Assembly: GCA_964228455.1 (NCBI GenBank)
Contig: CAXQZM010000070.1
Location: 12,423 to 76,422, forward strand
From: CAXQZM01 sp964228455
Lineage (GTDB): Bacteria; Pseudomonadota; Alphaproteobacteria; UBA7985
Direction of reading: 5' to 3'
DNA length: 64,000 nt
A model generated the notes under the pieces. The model had not been told where the DNA came from and did no database searches. It was given only the letters and a program-made list of their open reading frames with translations. The position numbers were made by a program, and so were the translations under genes. The stretch's first letter is position 1. Each line of letters starts with the position of its first letter. Positions 16,207 to 24,506 of the stretch are shown here, piece by piece.

Positions 16207-17379
16207 ATGCGCTTTTCTAAGCTTGCCGGAATTATACTTGCTGCAATGGCGCTCACAAGCTGCCAACCATTCCAGGTCAACCCAGGAAATACAAGAGTAG
16301 CCGTAATCTTGCCGCTATCTGGTCCTTTGGGAAGGGTGGGAGAAGAGATGCGCAATTCTATTGCGATGGCATCTATGGATCGTCCCAGCAATGTGGAAAT
16401 CAAATATTTTGATAGCCTGGGCACGGCTGAGGGCGCATTTGCTGCAGGGCAAGGTGCACAATCTTTCGGGGCTGGTCTAGTGCTAGGGCCTCTAGTTGGT
16501 GCCAATATTTCTGAAGTGAGGAGAGGCCTCAACACTGGAGCTTCCATCATATCATTTTCAAATGACGCCACCAAAGCAAGCCCAAACAACTTCATATTCA
16601 ATCTTACCCCCGCAGACTCAATAAACCGGGTTCTAGAGTTTTCCGCAGCAAATGAAAATTTAAGCATAGGGATGTTGTATCCTAGTAATGACCTCGGCAG
16701 AGCAAGTGCTGCAGCCGCTGCTCAGATTGCACCAACACTTGGTATCGATTTGGTTGCTGCATTTCCTTACGACGTCGATGCAGGCCGAGATGGTGCAACT
16801 TCTCGCCAACAAGCAGCGCAAAAAATGGCAGAATTAAGTGATCTAATCGACGGTCTTTTACTCCCAGATCGTGGGCCTCGATTGCGCGAGATTGCAACAT
16901 TAGCATTTTTCTATGAGTTGGAACCACCTGAAGAGAATCTCGAAGATAGTTCGGATCTCGACCAAGAACTCCAGGTTACGGAGTCAGATGAGGAGCCGCG
17001 CGAGAAAATTACATACCTTGGGACACACCTTATGGATGATGCCTCTTTGGCAAATGAACCCGCGCTGAGTGGCGCATATTTTGCGGGCATAAATGATCGT
17101 CTCGAGCAGTTTGAGCAACGATATAGTAATAATTTTTCTAGCAGCCCACAAATCCACTCCGTTGCAGCTTACGATGCTATGTCTATGGCTATCAGCTTAG
17201 TAAGCAATGGCAAAGGTCTAGGATATCAGTCACTAACAAACCGAAGTGGGTTTGTTGGCGTATTAGGCACATACCGGCTACTCGGAAATGGTCAGGTTGA
17301 GAGGCTTCTAGGTATAAAAACTATTGGGAAAGATGGCATTGAGCTGGTTGATCTACCTGCTCGTTCGTTTGAAAACTAA
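16207..17379 (+). CDS. LpoA-like penicillin-binding protein activator lipoprotein
   Basis: A 390-residue secreted lipoprotein: signal peptide with lipobox LTSC (Cys about 19), then a periplasmic-binding fold (type I) beginning RVAVILPLSGPLGRVGEEMRNSI, the pattern seen in alphaproteobacterial 'penicillin-binding protein activator' proteins related to LpoA and branched-chain amino-acid binding proteins. An acidic linker (about residues 236-265, rich in Glu/Asp) interrupts the C-terminal lobe. Probably anchored in the outer membrane and acting on peptidoglycan synthesis, by family analogy. In relatives rsmI often lies divergently; here ispG does. No ABC permease genes are adjacent, which argues against a transport role. 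Confidence 0.78.
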   Translation: MRFSKLAGIILAAMALTSCQPFQVNPGNTRVAVILPLSGPLGRVGEEMRNSIAMASMDRPSNVEIKYFDSLGTAEGAFAAGQGAQSFGAGLVLGPLVGANISEVRRGLNTGASIISFSNDATKASPNNFIFNLTPADSINRVLEFSAANENLSIGMLYPSNDLGRASAAAAAQIAPTLGIDLVAAFPYDVDAGRDGATSRQQAAQKMAELSDLIDGLLLPDRGPRLREIATLAFFYELEPPEENLEDSSDLDQELQVTESDEEPREKITYLGTHLMDDASLANEPALSGAYFAGINDRLEQFEQRYSNNFSSSPQIHSVAAYDAMSMAISLVSNGKGLGYQSLTNRSGFVGVLGTYRLLGNGQVERLLGIKTIGKDGIELVDLPARSFEN

Positions 17380-17583
17380 CAACAATATAATTTTTGCCAC
17401 AAGAAATGCTAATTGCAGTTCTTAGGGTGCTTAGCTTAGGTCGGTGTTGGGGCTGAAGCCTACATGATTAACGAACAGTAAAGAGCCTGCACACGCCTCT
17501 TGCAAAGGTCTTATCCTTGTCTAGCACTCCCATACTTGATGTCAAAAGCGCTAAAGGCTCCAGCCTAAACATTAGGAGAGTGT

Positions 17584-17964
17584 ATGGCTCAACGCCCATT
17601 GTCGCCCCATCTTAGCGTCTATAAATTACCCCTACTGCCCTTGGTATCTATTATAACAAGGATTTGCGCTGTAGCGTTAAGCATTGGGATATTGGTCTTT
17701 GGAATATGGCTAATTTCACTTGGTTATAGCTCCGATAGCCTCGCCTTTCTTACTGAAATTTTAGTCTCACCGGTTGGAGTTGTATTGCTCGTTGGTTGGA
17801 CATTTGCTTTCATGTGGCACAGCGCTAATGGGGTACGTCATCTTTTCTGGGATGCTGGCCATGGCTTCAGTCTGACAGTAGCGGAGCGATCTGGGTATGC
17901 AGTAATAATCTTTTCCGTCATCGGGACTTCTATACTTTGGAGCTACATATGGTCCGCGTTATGA
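17584..17964 (+). CDS. sdhC: Succinate dehydrogenase cytochrome b556 subunit
   Basis: Membrane anchor subunit that with SdhD binds heme b and ubiquinone in complex II. The 126-residue protein begins RPLSPHLSVYKLPLLP, the family N-terminal motif, has three membrane spans, and the heme-ligand region MWHSANGVRHLFWDAGHG (about residues 79-96). It starts an sdhCDA operon, preceded by about 200 bp without a gene and by an AGGAGA ribosome site. Its TGA overlaps the sdhD ATG. Confidence 0.95.
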   Translation: MAQRPLSPHLSVYKLPLLPLVSIITRICAVALSIGILVFGIWLISLGYSSDSLAFLTEILVSPVGVVLLVGWTFAFMWHSANGVRHLFWDAGHGFSLTVAERSGYAVIIFSVIGTSILWSYIWSAL

Positions 17965-18359
17965 AAGCAACCTCCTCTTCATCTAGACGCTCTTCACTTG
18001 CAGTGGCTCGAGGGCTTGGTTCAGCCGGATCTGGAACTGAAGTCTGGTTCACTCAGCGCATTACATGGGCCCTCACTATAATTTTGTCTATTATGGTTGT
18101 GTTTCTAATGGTTAATCAAGTTGGAAACCCATTGCCTGATATTAAATCTGAACTCTCAGGCTTTTGGTCTTCACTGCTGCTGATCGTGTTTGTCGCAGTG
18201 ACTTTCTACCACTATGTTCTAGAGTTGACTGAAGTGATTGAAGACTATGTTCACAACCGGCCCTTAGAGCTTCTGCTCCTTCTAATGATTCGATTAGGCT
18301 TTGCCGTTGTCGGGTTAGCAGCCATTGTGATGATATTACGAAACTTCCTTAGCCCTTAA
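17961..18359 (+). CDS. sdhD: Succinate dehydrogenase hydrophobic anchor subunit
   Basis: Second anchor of complex II, 132 residues from the ATG at 17961 (an ATGA overlap with sdhC; an in-frame ATG at 17937 would sit inside sdhC). A serine-rich N-terminus leads to GLGSAGSGTEVWFTQRIT, conserved in alphaproteobacterial SdhD, then three spans; FYHYVLELTEVIEDYVH (about 83-99) carries the likely heme His and quinone-site residues. Followed after 14 nt by sdhA. Confidence 0.93.
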   Translation: MKATSSSSRRSSLAVARGLGSAGSGTEVWFTQRITWALTIILSIMVVFLMVNQVGNPLPDIKSELSGFWSSLLLIVFVAVTFYHYVLELTEVIEDYVHNRPLELLLLLMIRLGFAVVGLAAIVMILRNFLSP

Positions 18360-18373
18360 AAACTTAGACCATT

Positions 18374-20170
18374 ATGCTTTCATCTGCTTATAAATTTACC
18401 GACCACACTTACGATGTTGTAGTGGTAGGTGCTGGAGGCTCAGGCCTCCGCGCCACCCTTGGCTTAGCGGAATCAGGTTTAAAAACAGCCAACATCACAA
18501 AAGTTTTCCCAACCCGTTCGCACACTGTTGCAGCCCAAGGAGGAATAGCTGCATCGCTGGGTAATATGGGCGAAGACAACTGGCAGTGGCACATGTATGA
18601 CACTGTTAAAGGTTCCGACTGGCTTGGTGATCAAGATGCTATTGAATATATGACACGAGAGGCCGGCCCGTCAGTTGTTGAACTTGAGCACTATGGAATG
18701 CCGTTCTCACGAACGGAAACTGGCGAAATATATCAACGTCCCTTTGGCGGAATGACAACACAGTTTGGTAAAGGTCCAGCGGCGATGCGCACTTGTGCAG
18801 CAGCCGATCGAACTGGTCACGCAATGCTTCACACGCTTTACCAACAATCTCTTAAACGCAAAGCTGAGTTCTACATCGAATACTTTGTAATTGACCTGAT
18901 GATGGATGAAGATGGATCTTGCCGAGGGGTTGTCGCTCTCAATCTTGATGACGGCACCCTTCACCGTTTTCGAGCTCAACAAACTATCTTAGCTACTGGT
19001 GGCTATGGTCGCGCGTATTTTTCATGCACTGCTGCACATACGTGCACCGGTGACGGAGGTGGGATGGCAGCTCGGGCTGGGGTTCCTCTTCAGGATATGG
19101 AATTCGTTCAGTTTCATCCGACCGGGATATATGGAGCGGGAGCCCTGATCACTGAAGGAGTGCGCGGCGAGGGCGGTATACTTCGAAACTCAGATGGTGA
19201 AAGGTTCATGGAACGTCACGCCCCTTCCGCAAAAGATCTTGCCTCAAGGGACGTGGTCTCCCGAGCGATGACTTTGGAAATTCGTGAAGGGCGTGGCGTA
19301 GGACCAAGAAGAGACCATATTCATCTGGACCTCACGCATCTACCAACAGAAACAATTGACAATAAATTGCCCGGCATTGCCGAGACTGCTCGGATATTTG
19401 CGGGAGTTGATGTTAAAGAATCACCCATACCAGTGCTTCCAACATGCCACTATAATATGGGAGGAGTACCTACTAATTATCATGGCGAAGTGATCCGACC
19501 TACCAAAGATGATCCTGATGCAGTGGTTCCTGGCCTTATGGCAGTAGGCGAAGCAGCCTGCGTGTCAGTCCATGGCGCAAACCGACTCGGCTCCAATTCA
19601 CTGTTAGATCTCGTAGTATTCGGCCGCGCAGCAGGAAAGAGATGTGTCGAAAAAGTGGAGCCGGGAGCAACACAAGGCGACCTAAACAGCAAACATGTGG
19701 AACTTGCTATTCACCGATTGGATAAATTTCGACACGCAAATGGCGGAACAAAAACCGCTGATTTGAGACACGAAATGCAGGTCATCATGCAAGAAGACTG
19801 TGCTGTTTTTCGAACTGGAGAGAGCCTAACTGCAGGAGTTTCTCGAATGCAAGATGCGTGGACTAAGCGAGCGGACCTAAATGTATCTGACAAGTCCCTA
19901 GTTTGGAACTCAGACCTTGTTGAAACATTAGAGCTCGACAACCTGTTATTCCAGGCTGCAGCCACAATTCACTCCGCAGCTAATCGAACTGAGTCACGAG
20001 GCGCACACGCGCGAGAAGACTTCACTCAACGCGATGATGACCAATGGATGAAACATTCGCTTGCCTATATCGACGAGACCGGTGTGCAAAGTATGAATTA
20101 CCGGCCGGTTCACACATTTACGCTATCCAATGACGTCGCCTATATTGAGCCAGCAAAGAGGGTTTATTGA
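18374..20170 (+). CDS. sdhA: Succinate dehydrogenase flavoprotein subunit
   Basis: Catalytic subunit with covalently bound FAD, oxidising succinate to fumarate. The 598-residue protein has GAGGSGLRATLGLAESG (residues 19-35), the FAD-attachment His50 in PTRSHTVAAQGG, the active-site arginine regions QFHPTGIYGAG and HGANRLGSNSLLDLVVFG, and the C-terminal MNYRPVHTFTL. Length is normal. The next gene expected in relatives, sdhB, is absent downstream. An SDHAF4-like flavinylation helper is encoded at 56.7 kb in the same window. Confidence 0.98.
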   Translation: MLSSAYKFTDHTYDVVVVGAGGSGLRATLGLAESGLKTANITKVFPTRSHTVAAQGGIAASLGNMGEDNWQWHMYDTVKGSDWLGDQDAIEYMTREAGPSVVELEHYGMPFSRTETGEIYQRPFGGMTTQFGKGPAAMRTCAAADRTGHAMLHTLYQQSLKRKAEFYIEYFVIDLMMDEDGSCRGVVALNLDDGTLHRFRAQQTILATGGYGRAYFSCTAAHTCTGDGGGMAARAGVPLQDMEFVQFHPTGIYGAGALITEGVRGEGGILRNSDGERFMERHAPSAKDLASRDVVSRAMTLEIREGRGVGPRRDHIHLDLTHLPTETIDNKLPGIAETARIFAGVDVKESPIPVLPTCHYNMGGVPTNYHGEVIRPTKDDPDAVVPGLMAVGEAACVSVHGANRLGSNSLLDLVVFGRAAGKRCVEKVEPGATQGDLNSKHVELAIHRLDKFRHANGGTKTADLRHEMQVIMQEDCAVFRTGESLTAGVSRMQDAWTKRADLNVSDKSLVWNSDLVETLELDNLLFQAAATIHSAANRTESRGAHAREDFTQRDDDQWMKHSLAYIDETGVQSMNYRPVHTFTLSNDVAYIEPAKRVY

Positions 20171-20278
20171 AAAAGCAGACCAGCGTGAAACCCCGCTGAC
20201 CTCAAATTTATACTTCGAGTTCTCTCTTAGAGCCATGCTTTGCTATAGAATATCGCTAATAATAATTTAAATGGGCTT

Positions 20279-20962
20279 ATGCGGTATGTTTTTGATCCAG
20301 CACCAGTCCCAACCCTGTCCGTAGAAGGACGTAGTGATCGATTTCCTGTTCATCGTGTTTTCTGCGTAGGCAGAAATTTTTCTGAACACGCGCTGGAAAT
20401 GGGCAACACAGTAGATCGCACAACGCCGTTCTACTTTACGAAATCAAGTCATCATGTGAGAGAAGCTAAGGGTCAAATTGCAATTGCCTCCCAAACACAA
20501 GATTACCACCACGAAGTGGAACTCGTTGTAGCCCTTAAAGGTGGTGGAACAAATATTTCGAAAAATCTCTCCCTCAGTCACGTCTTTGGCTACGCTGTTG
20601 GGTTGGATATGACCCGGCGCGATCTACAAAAAACTGCAAAAGACAAGCGCAGACCTTGGGCTACAGCAAAAGATGTGCAAGAATCTGCACTAGTTGGCCC
20701 TTTACTTGAGACATCAATCCCAAATGGACCAATTTGTTTAGCGGTTAACGAGGATATCCGTCAGCTAGGTCATTTGAGCGAAATGATATGGTCGGTAGAA
20801 GAGATTATATCGGATCTTTCTAAACTATATACACTCCATGCCGGAGACTTAATTTTTATGGGAACACCCTCAGGGGTTGGGCCAGTTCATATCGGAGACA
20901 CACTAAAGGGATCAATAGAAGGGTTGCCCAAACTTGAACTCACGTTAGTGGGCAGTGATTAA
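20279..20962 (+). CDS. Fumarylacetoacetate hydrolase (FAH) family protein
   Basis: A 227-residue short-form FAH protein: VHRVFCVGRNFSEHALEMG, metal ligands in DYHHEVELVVAL (Glu pair, about residues 79-81) and GLDMTRRDLQ (Asp), and the closing LHAGDLIFMGTPSGVGPV block. The family hydrolyses or decarboxylates beta-diketo acids (for example fumarylpyruvate, oxaloacetate, acylpyruvates). Which substrate applies is not decidable; close relatives are often called fumarylpyruvate hydrolase or oxaloacetate decarboxylase-like. It takes the position where sdhB would be expected, but shares no motif with it. Its 3' end overlaps convergent rpoH by 18 bp. Confidence 0.88.
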   Translation: MRYVFDPAPVPTLSVEGRSDRFPVHRVFCVGRNFSEHALEMGNTVDRTTPFYFTKSSHHVREAKGQIAIASQTQDYHHEVELVVALKGGGTNISKNLSLSHVFGYAVGLDMTRRDLQKTAKDKRRPWATAKDVQESALVGPLLETSIPNGPICLAVNEDIRQLGHLSEMIWSVEEIISDLSKLYTLHAGDLIFMGTPSGVGPVHIGDTLKGSIEGLPKLELTLVGSD

Positions 20963-21835
20963 GTTCTGCTCAACCGCGGCTGTTTTCATTGCGTCTTGGA
21001 GCTTTTCAAACGCCCGAACCTCAATTTGACGGATACGCTCACGACTCACATTATAAATCTGGCTAAGGTCTTCTAGAGTGCTTGGTTCCTCTGATAGCCG
21101 ACGTTTTACTATTATATCTCTCTCTCTATCATTTAGGCCAGACATAGCCTTAGTGAGAAGTTCGCGTCGCTTATCAAATTCGTCTGTCTCTGCAAGTTGC
21201 GCTTCCTGTCCGGGAGCATCATCCACCAGCCAATCTTGCCATTCACCTTCCCCATCCATGCGAAGGGGAGCATTAAGAGATTGGTCAGCTCCAGACATTC
21301 GGCGATTCATGGAAATCACTTCATCCTCATTTACGTCCAAACGTTCTGCTATTTCCGACACATGCTCGGGACTTAAATCTCCATCTTCATATGCCTGCAT
21401 TTGATTTTTCATTCTTCTTAGATTGAAAAATAACTTCTTCTGCGCCGCGGTAGTGCCCATTTTGACCAGAGACCAAGAATGCAGAATGTACTCATGAATT
21501 GAAGCACGTATCCACCACATAGCATAGGTAGACAGGCGAAAGCCCTTGTCGGGGTCAAATTTTTTGACTGCCTGCATCATGCCTACGTTACCCTCTGATA
21601 TCAGCTCGGTAACAGGCAAGCCATATCCGCGATAACCCATCGCAATTTTAGCAACTAACCTAAGGTGGCTTGTTACAAGCTTGTGCGCCGAATGAACATT
21701 CCCCTGCTCTCTCCAGTCTGTAGCAAGCTGAAATTCCTCCTCGGCACTAAGCATGGGAAATTTTTTAATCTCACTTAAATAGCGAGATAGGTTAGATTCT
21801 GCAGACAGCGCCGGCAGAGCGATGTTTTGGCTCAT
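20945..21835 (-). CDS. rpoH: RNA polymerase sigma-32 factor RpoH
   Basis: Heat-shock sigma factor, 296 residues. Contains region 2 with VTSHLRLVAKIAMGYRGYG and the 2.4 helix STYAMWWIRASIHEYIL, the RpoH-specific QKKLFFNLRRMK box (about residues 132-143), and region 4 ending SRERIRQIEVRAFEKLQ. The ATG at 21835 is preferred over the GTG three bases upstream because AGGAG lies 6 nt before it. A hairpin GCCTA...TAGGC lies just before the ribosome site. Candidate target promoters of this factor are visible at hsp20, hrcA-grpE and hslVU. Confidence 0.96.
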   Translation of the reverse strand: MSQNIALPALSAESNLSRYLSEIKKFPMLSAEEEFQLATDWREQGNVHSAHKLVTSHLRLVAKIAMGYRGYGLPVTELISEGNVGMMQAVKKFDPDKGFRLSTYAMWWIRASIHEYILHSWSLVKMGTTAAQKKLFFNLRRMKNQMQAYEDGDLSPEHVSEIAERLDVNEDEVISMNRRMSGADQSLNAPLRMDGEGEWQDWLVDDAPGQEAQLAETDEFDKRRELLTKAMSGLNDRERDIIVKRRLSEEPSTLEDLSQIYNVSRERIRQIEVRAFEKLQDAMKTAAVEQNLITAH

Positions 21836-22051
21836 CACGTTCTCCTGGCCTAAGATTTATAAATAGGCAACCCAAGACAGCCATAGTCACCTTGCGATTA
21901 AGCGCGACTAATGTCTTTTCAAGTCCCTCACTCGGCCTCTAATTCTAATATGAGAAGTTAATTAGGTAACTTCAAGACACATAGCTTCACAGACAGGCGA
22001 GCAGCCAATTTTAGGATAGCAGGCTTAATTGGTTTAGCGCATATATCGATC

Positions 22052-22837
22052 ATGAATTTGATAATAGAACACGAGAGTAGTCTGCGCCTAGCGGTTTTCA
22101 TTGGCCTTTTAACAGTTATGTTTACCTGGGAGTCAGTGACCCCTGCACGACGTTTTGAAGTATCAAAGAAGACCCGTTGGAGCGCCAATATCGGACTAGT
22201 TTTAATCGACACAGCCGTTCTAAGGCTTCTAGTGCCAATCTTAGCTGTAGGAATTGCCTCCAGAGAATGGGGCTTAATGAATTGGATTTCCACTCCAGTA
22301 TGGGTTTCAGGAATTGTAGGTTACATTGCGCTAGAATTGCTTGTCTACTGGCAGCACCGGTTTTTCCATACCGTTCCATTCTTATGGCGATTTCACCGCG
22401 TGCATCATTGCGATACCGGGTTTGACTCCACAACTGGTCTTCGGTTCCACCCGGTAGAATCAATAATTTCAATGCTATCAAAGGTGGCTGTTGTTGCAAC
22501 CTTAGGTATCCCTGTAATTTCAGTATTTATATTTGAAATTATTTTAAGTGGGACAGCTATTTTTAATCATGCAAATATTAGGCTGCCCGTTAAGTTCGAA
22601 AGCTGGGTTAGAAAATTGATTGTAACTCCTGATCACCACCGAATTCATCACTCATCGGCCGAAAATGAAACCAACTCGAACTTCGCTTTTTCAATTGTGA
22701 TATGGGACCACTTATTTGACACCTACCAGTACTCGCCTGCAAAGGGCCAAAACAATATGCAGATTGGACTTGAAGGCCTCCGGAGTTCGCAGGAACAGCG
22801 ACTGGATAAGCTCTTGTTGCAGCCTTTAAAAAAATAG
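22052..22837 (+). CDS. Fatty acid hydroxylase / sterol desaturase superfamily membrane protein
   Basis: A 261-residue integral membrane di-iron protein. It shows the histidine clusters HRFFH (about residue 108), HRVHHCD (about 119-125), and HHRIHHSSAEN (about 196-206), plus about four hydrophobic spans, the signature of the superfamily (beta-carotene hydroxylase, sterol C4/C5 oxidases, alkylglycerol monooxygenase). FRFHPVE-type sequence LRFHPVES follows the second box. The substrate is unknown; ornithine-lipid or hopanoid modification would be guesses. Flanked by rpoH (divergent) and the leftward methyltransferase-like gene. Confidence 0.88.
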   Translation: MNLIIEHESSLRLAVFIGLLTVMFTWESVTPARRFEVSKKTRWSANIGLVLIDTAVLRLLVPILAVGIASREWGLMNWISTPVWVSGIVGYIALELLVYWQHRFFHTVPFLWRFHRVHHCDTGFDSTTGLRFHPVESIISMLSKVAVVATLGIPVISVFIFEIILSGTAIFNHANIRLPVKFESWVRKLIVTPDHHRIHHSSAENETNSNFAFSIVIWDHLFDTYQYSPAKGQNNMQIGLEGLRSSQEQRLDKLLLQPLKK

Positions 22838-22914
22838 GGTTCCACCAGCAAACCTAGGGCATGCAACTAAAAATCTTGACCCTACCCATTTGGTCTTTTG
22901 GCTAGTTGTAAATA

Positions 22915-23631
22915 TTATTGTCTATTTAATGCTACATTTGACTGATTTTTGCGAATTACGAACAGCCATGCATCTAAATTGGAGTTCAGCTTTTCTTGAA
23001 CGGAGTGTTCAAGAGATATCTGAGAACCGAACCACATGGTTAAAACATATGGCATGGAGGTAGGGCGAACACCAAACGGATCCATTTTTGAAGCGTATGC
23101 TGGACCATGCGATTTAGTATGCTCGATTATTAAGATTCCGTTTTCTTTTAGCTGAGCCAACCAAGTCTCCAAAGCCAATTGTGGCTTCCATGCTTGATCC
23201 AGAGAATTAGTATAGATGAAATCTTTGGAGCCCAACCAGGCGTCATTTACATCGTGAAAATCCCACTGAAACGAATTTTCATAGTTATTGGCAGTATCTG
23301 ATATATCAGTTCCAATAACATCAAATTTCTTGGACGCTTCCCGCAAATAATTCTGCTCAAATCCATTGCGCGAACCATGGCAAATTCCACTAATGGTCTC
23401 AATGTCTTTAAATTCCCTAAGAACGAGCTCTGCGACTCTATCTAGAGTTTTCTTATCAGCAAAAACTCGGTCAATCTTGCGCTTGTTGTGAAATACTTGA
23501 GCAGTTTTATATTCGTCATATGAGGAGTACTCGTGCAAGTAAAAATCCGTCATATCCTTTTCTTTTACTACTACATATCCGAATGGCTTAAATAAGGACC
23601 TGAAAAATCGTTTAACTAGATTTTCTGCCAT
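22915..23631 (-). CDS. SAM-dependent methyltransferase-like protein (class I fold), function unknown
   Basis: A 238-residue protein with a basic N-terminus (LVKRFFRSLFKPFGYV) and a core that looks like a class I methyltransferase: ISGICHGSRNGFEQNYL as the glycine-bearing motif I, KFDVIGTDISDTA as motif II with the ribose-binding Asp, then the acidic WDFHDVNDAW and ILIIEHTKSHG strand. No substrate domain is recognisable. Similar proteins often sit in polysaccharide or lipid modification loci, but here no such neighbours exist. Stands alone, 41 bp downstream of the SDR gene on the same strand. Assignment by fold pattern only. Confidence 0.6.
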   Translation of the reverse strand: MAENLVKRFFRSLFKPFGYVVVKEKDMTDFYLHEYSSYDEYKTAQVFHNKRKIDRVFADKKTLDRVAELVLREFKDIETISGICHGSRNGFEQNYLREASKKFDVIGTDISDTANNYENSFQWDFHDVNDAWLGSKDFIYTNSLDQAWKPQLALETWLAQLKENGILIIEHTKSHGPAYASKMDPFGVRPTSMPYVLTMWFGSQISLEHSVQEKLNSNLDAWLFVIRKNQSNVALNRQ

Positions 23632-23672
23632 GCGTATACCCTTCCTAAAAAAACTATTGCTTGCTCCTACTC

Positions 23673-24506
23673 TTAAGCTGGAGTCTCTTTCAAAAAGCCC
23701 ATCTGTTCTCCTAACTTAGCAAGGGTCACCATATTTCCAGACGCACCAGAAAGCGACCATCCGCCATCTGCTGGAATAACGGTACCGCTAACATAGGCTC
23801 CTAAATCAGAAGCTAACATTAACGCAACCTTGCCGACATCATGCGGATGGCCCAGCCTCTTAATTGGAACGGAGTCTCTCGTGGACTCAAGCAGTTCGGG
23901 CGTTGGAGCCAGACGCTCCATACCCTCTGTGCCATCAATTGGGCCCGGTGAAATAGAATTGACTAAAATGCCCTTGGGACCCCACTCCATCGCAAGGGTC
24001 TTAGTAACCATGTCAACACCAGCCTTGGCCGCGCATACATGGACTTGGGCCATCATAGGTAACCAAGCTTGTGGAGCTGAAATATTGATCACTCGACCGC
24101 CAGGTTGTTTCAGATGCGGATAACCAGCTCGCATTACATGAAAAGTCCCGAGTAAATCGATATCTATCACTGACTTAAAACCATTTGGAGAAAGGCCGTT
24201 TGCTAAAGCGGGGAAATTACCCGCTGCACCAGAAATCAGCACATCAATCTGGCCAAACTGATCATTACAAGCCTGAAAAACTGCTTTCACCCCATCATAG
24301 TTTCTAACATCCGTGCATGCTCCTGCTGCCAACCCCTTTTTGCGACTGTTGAGGCCTTCTATGGCCTTGTCTAACTTTTCCTGTTTGCGGCCAACAACAA
24401 AAACATTGCAACCCTGGTCCATAAAACATTCGGCTATTCCCAAGTTTATTCCGCTTGTGCCTCCCGAAATAAAAACAGTTTGACCGCTTAAATTAAGGTC
24501 TATCAT
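23673..24506 (-). CDS. SDR oxidoreductase of the 2,4-dienoyl-CoA reductase type
   Basis: A 277-residue short-chain dehydrogenase with SGGTSGINLGIAE (about residues 13-25, cofactor loop) and SGAAGNFPALANGLS. Instead of YxxxK the active site reads QVHVCAAKAGVDMVTKTLAMEWGP-like, which I recognise from peroxisomal/bacterial 2,4-dienoyl-CoA reductases, where Tyr is absent and Lys is kept; SPGPIDGTEGMERL also fits that group. Such enzymes reduce dienoyl-CoA in beta-oxidation of unsaturated fatty acids, consistent with FabA/FabB making those acids. Start at 24506 overlaps the selO stop (ATGA) and has GGAG 10 nt upstream; a longer reading into selO is unlikely. Confidence 0.82.
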   Translation of the reverse strand: MIDLNLSGQTVFISGGTSGINLGIAECFMDQGCNVFVVGRKQEKLDKAIEGLNSRKKGLAAGACTDVRNYDGVKAVFQACNDQFGQIDVLISGAAGNFPALANGLSPNGFKSVIDIDLLGTFHVMRAGYPHLKQPGGRVINISAPQAWLPMMAQVHVCAAKAGVDMVTKTLAMEWGPKGILVNSISPGPIDGTEGMERLAPTPELLESTRDSVPIKRLGHPHDVGKVALMLASDLGAYVSGTVIPADGGWSLSGASGNMVTLAKLGEQMGFLKETPA

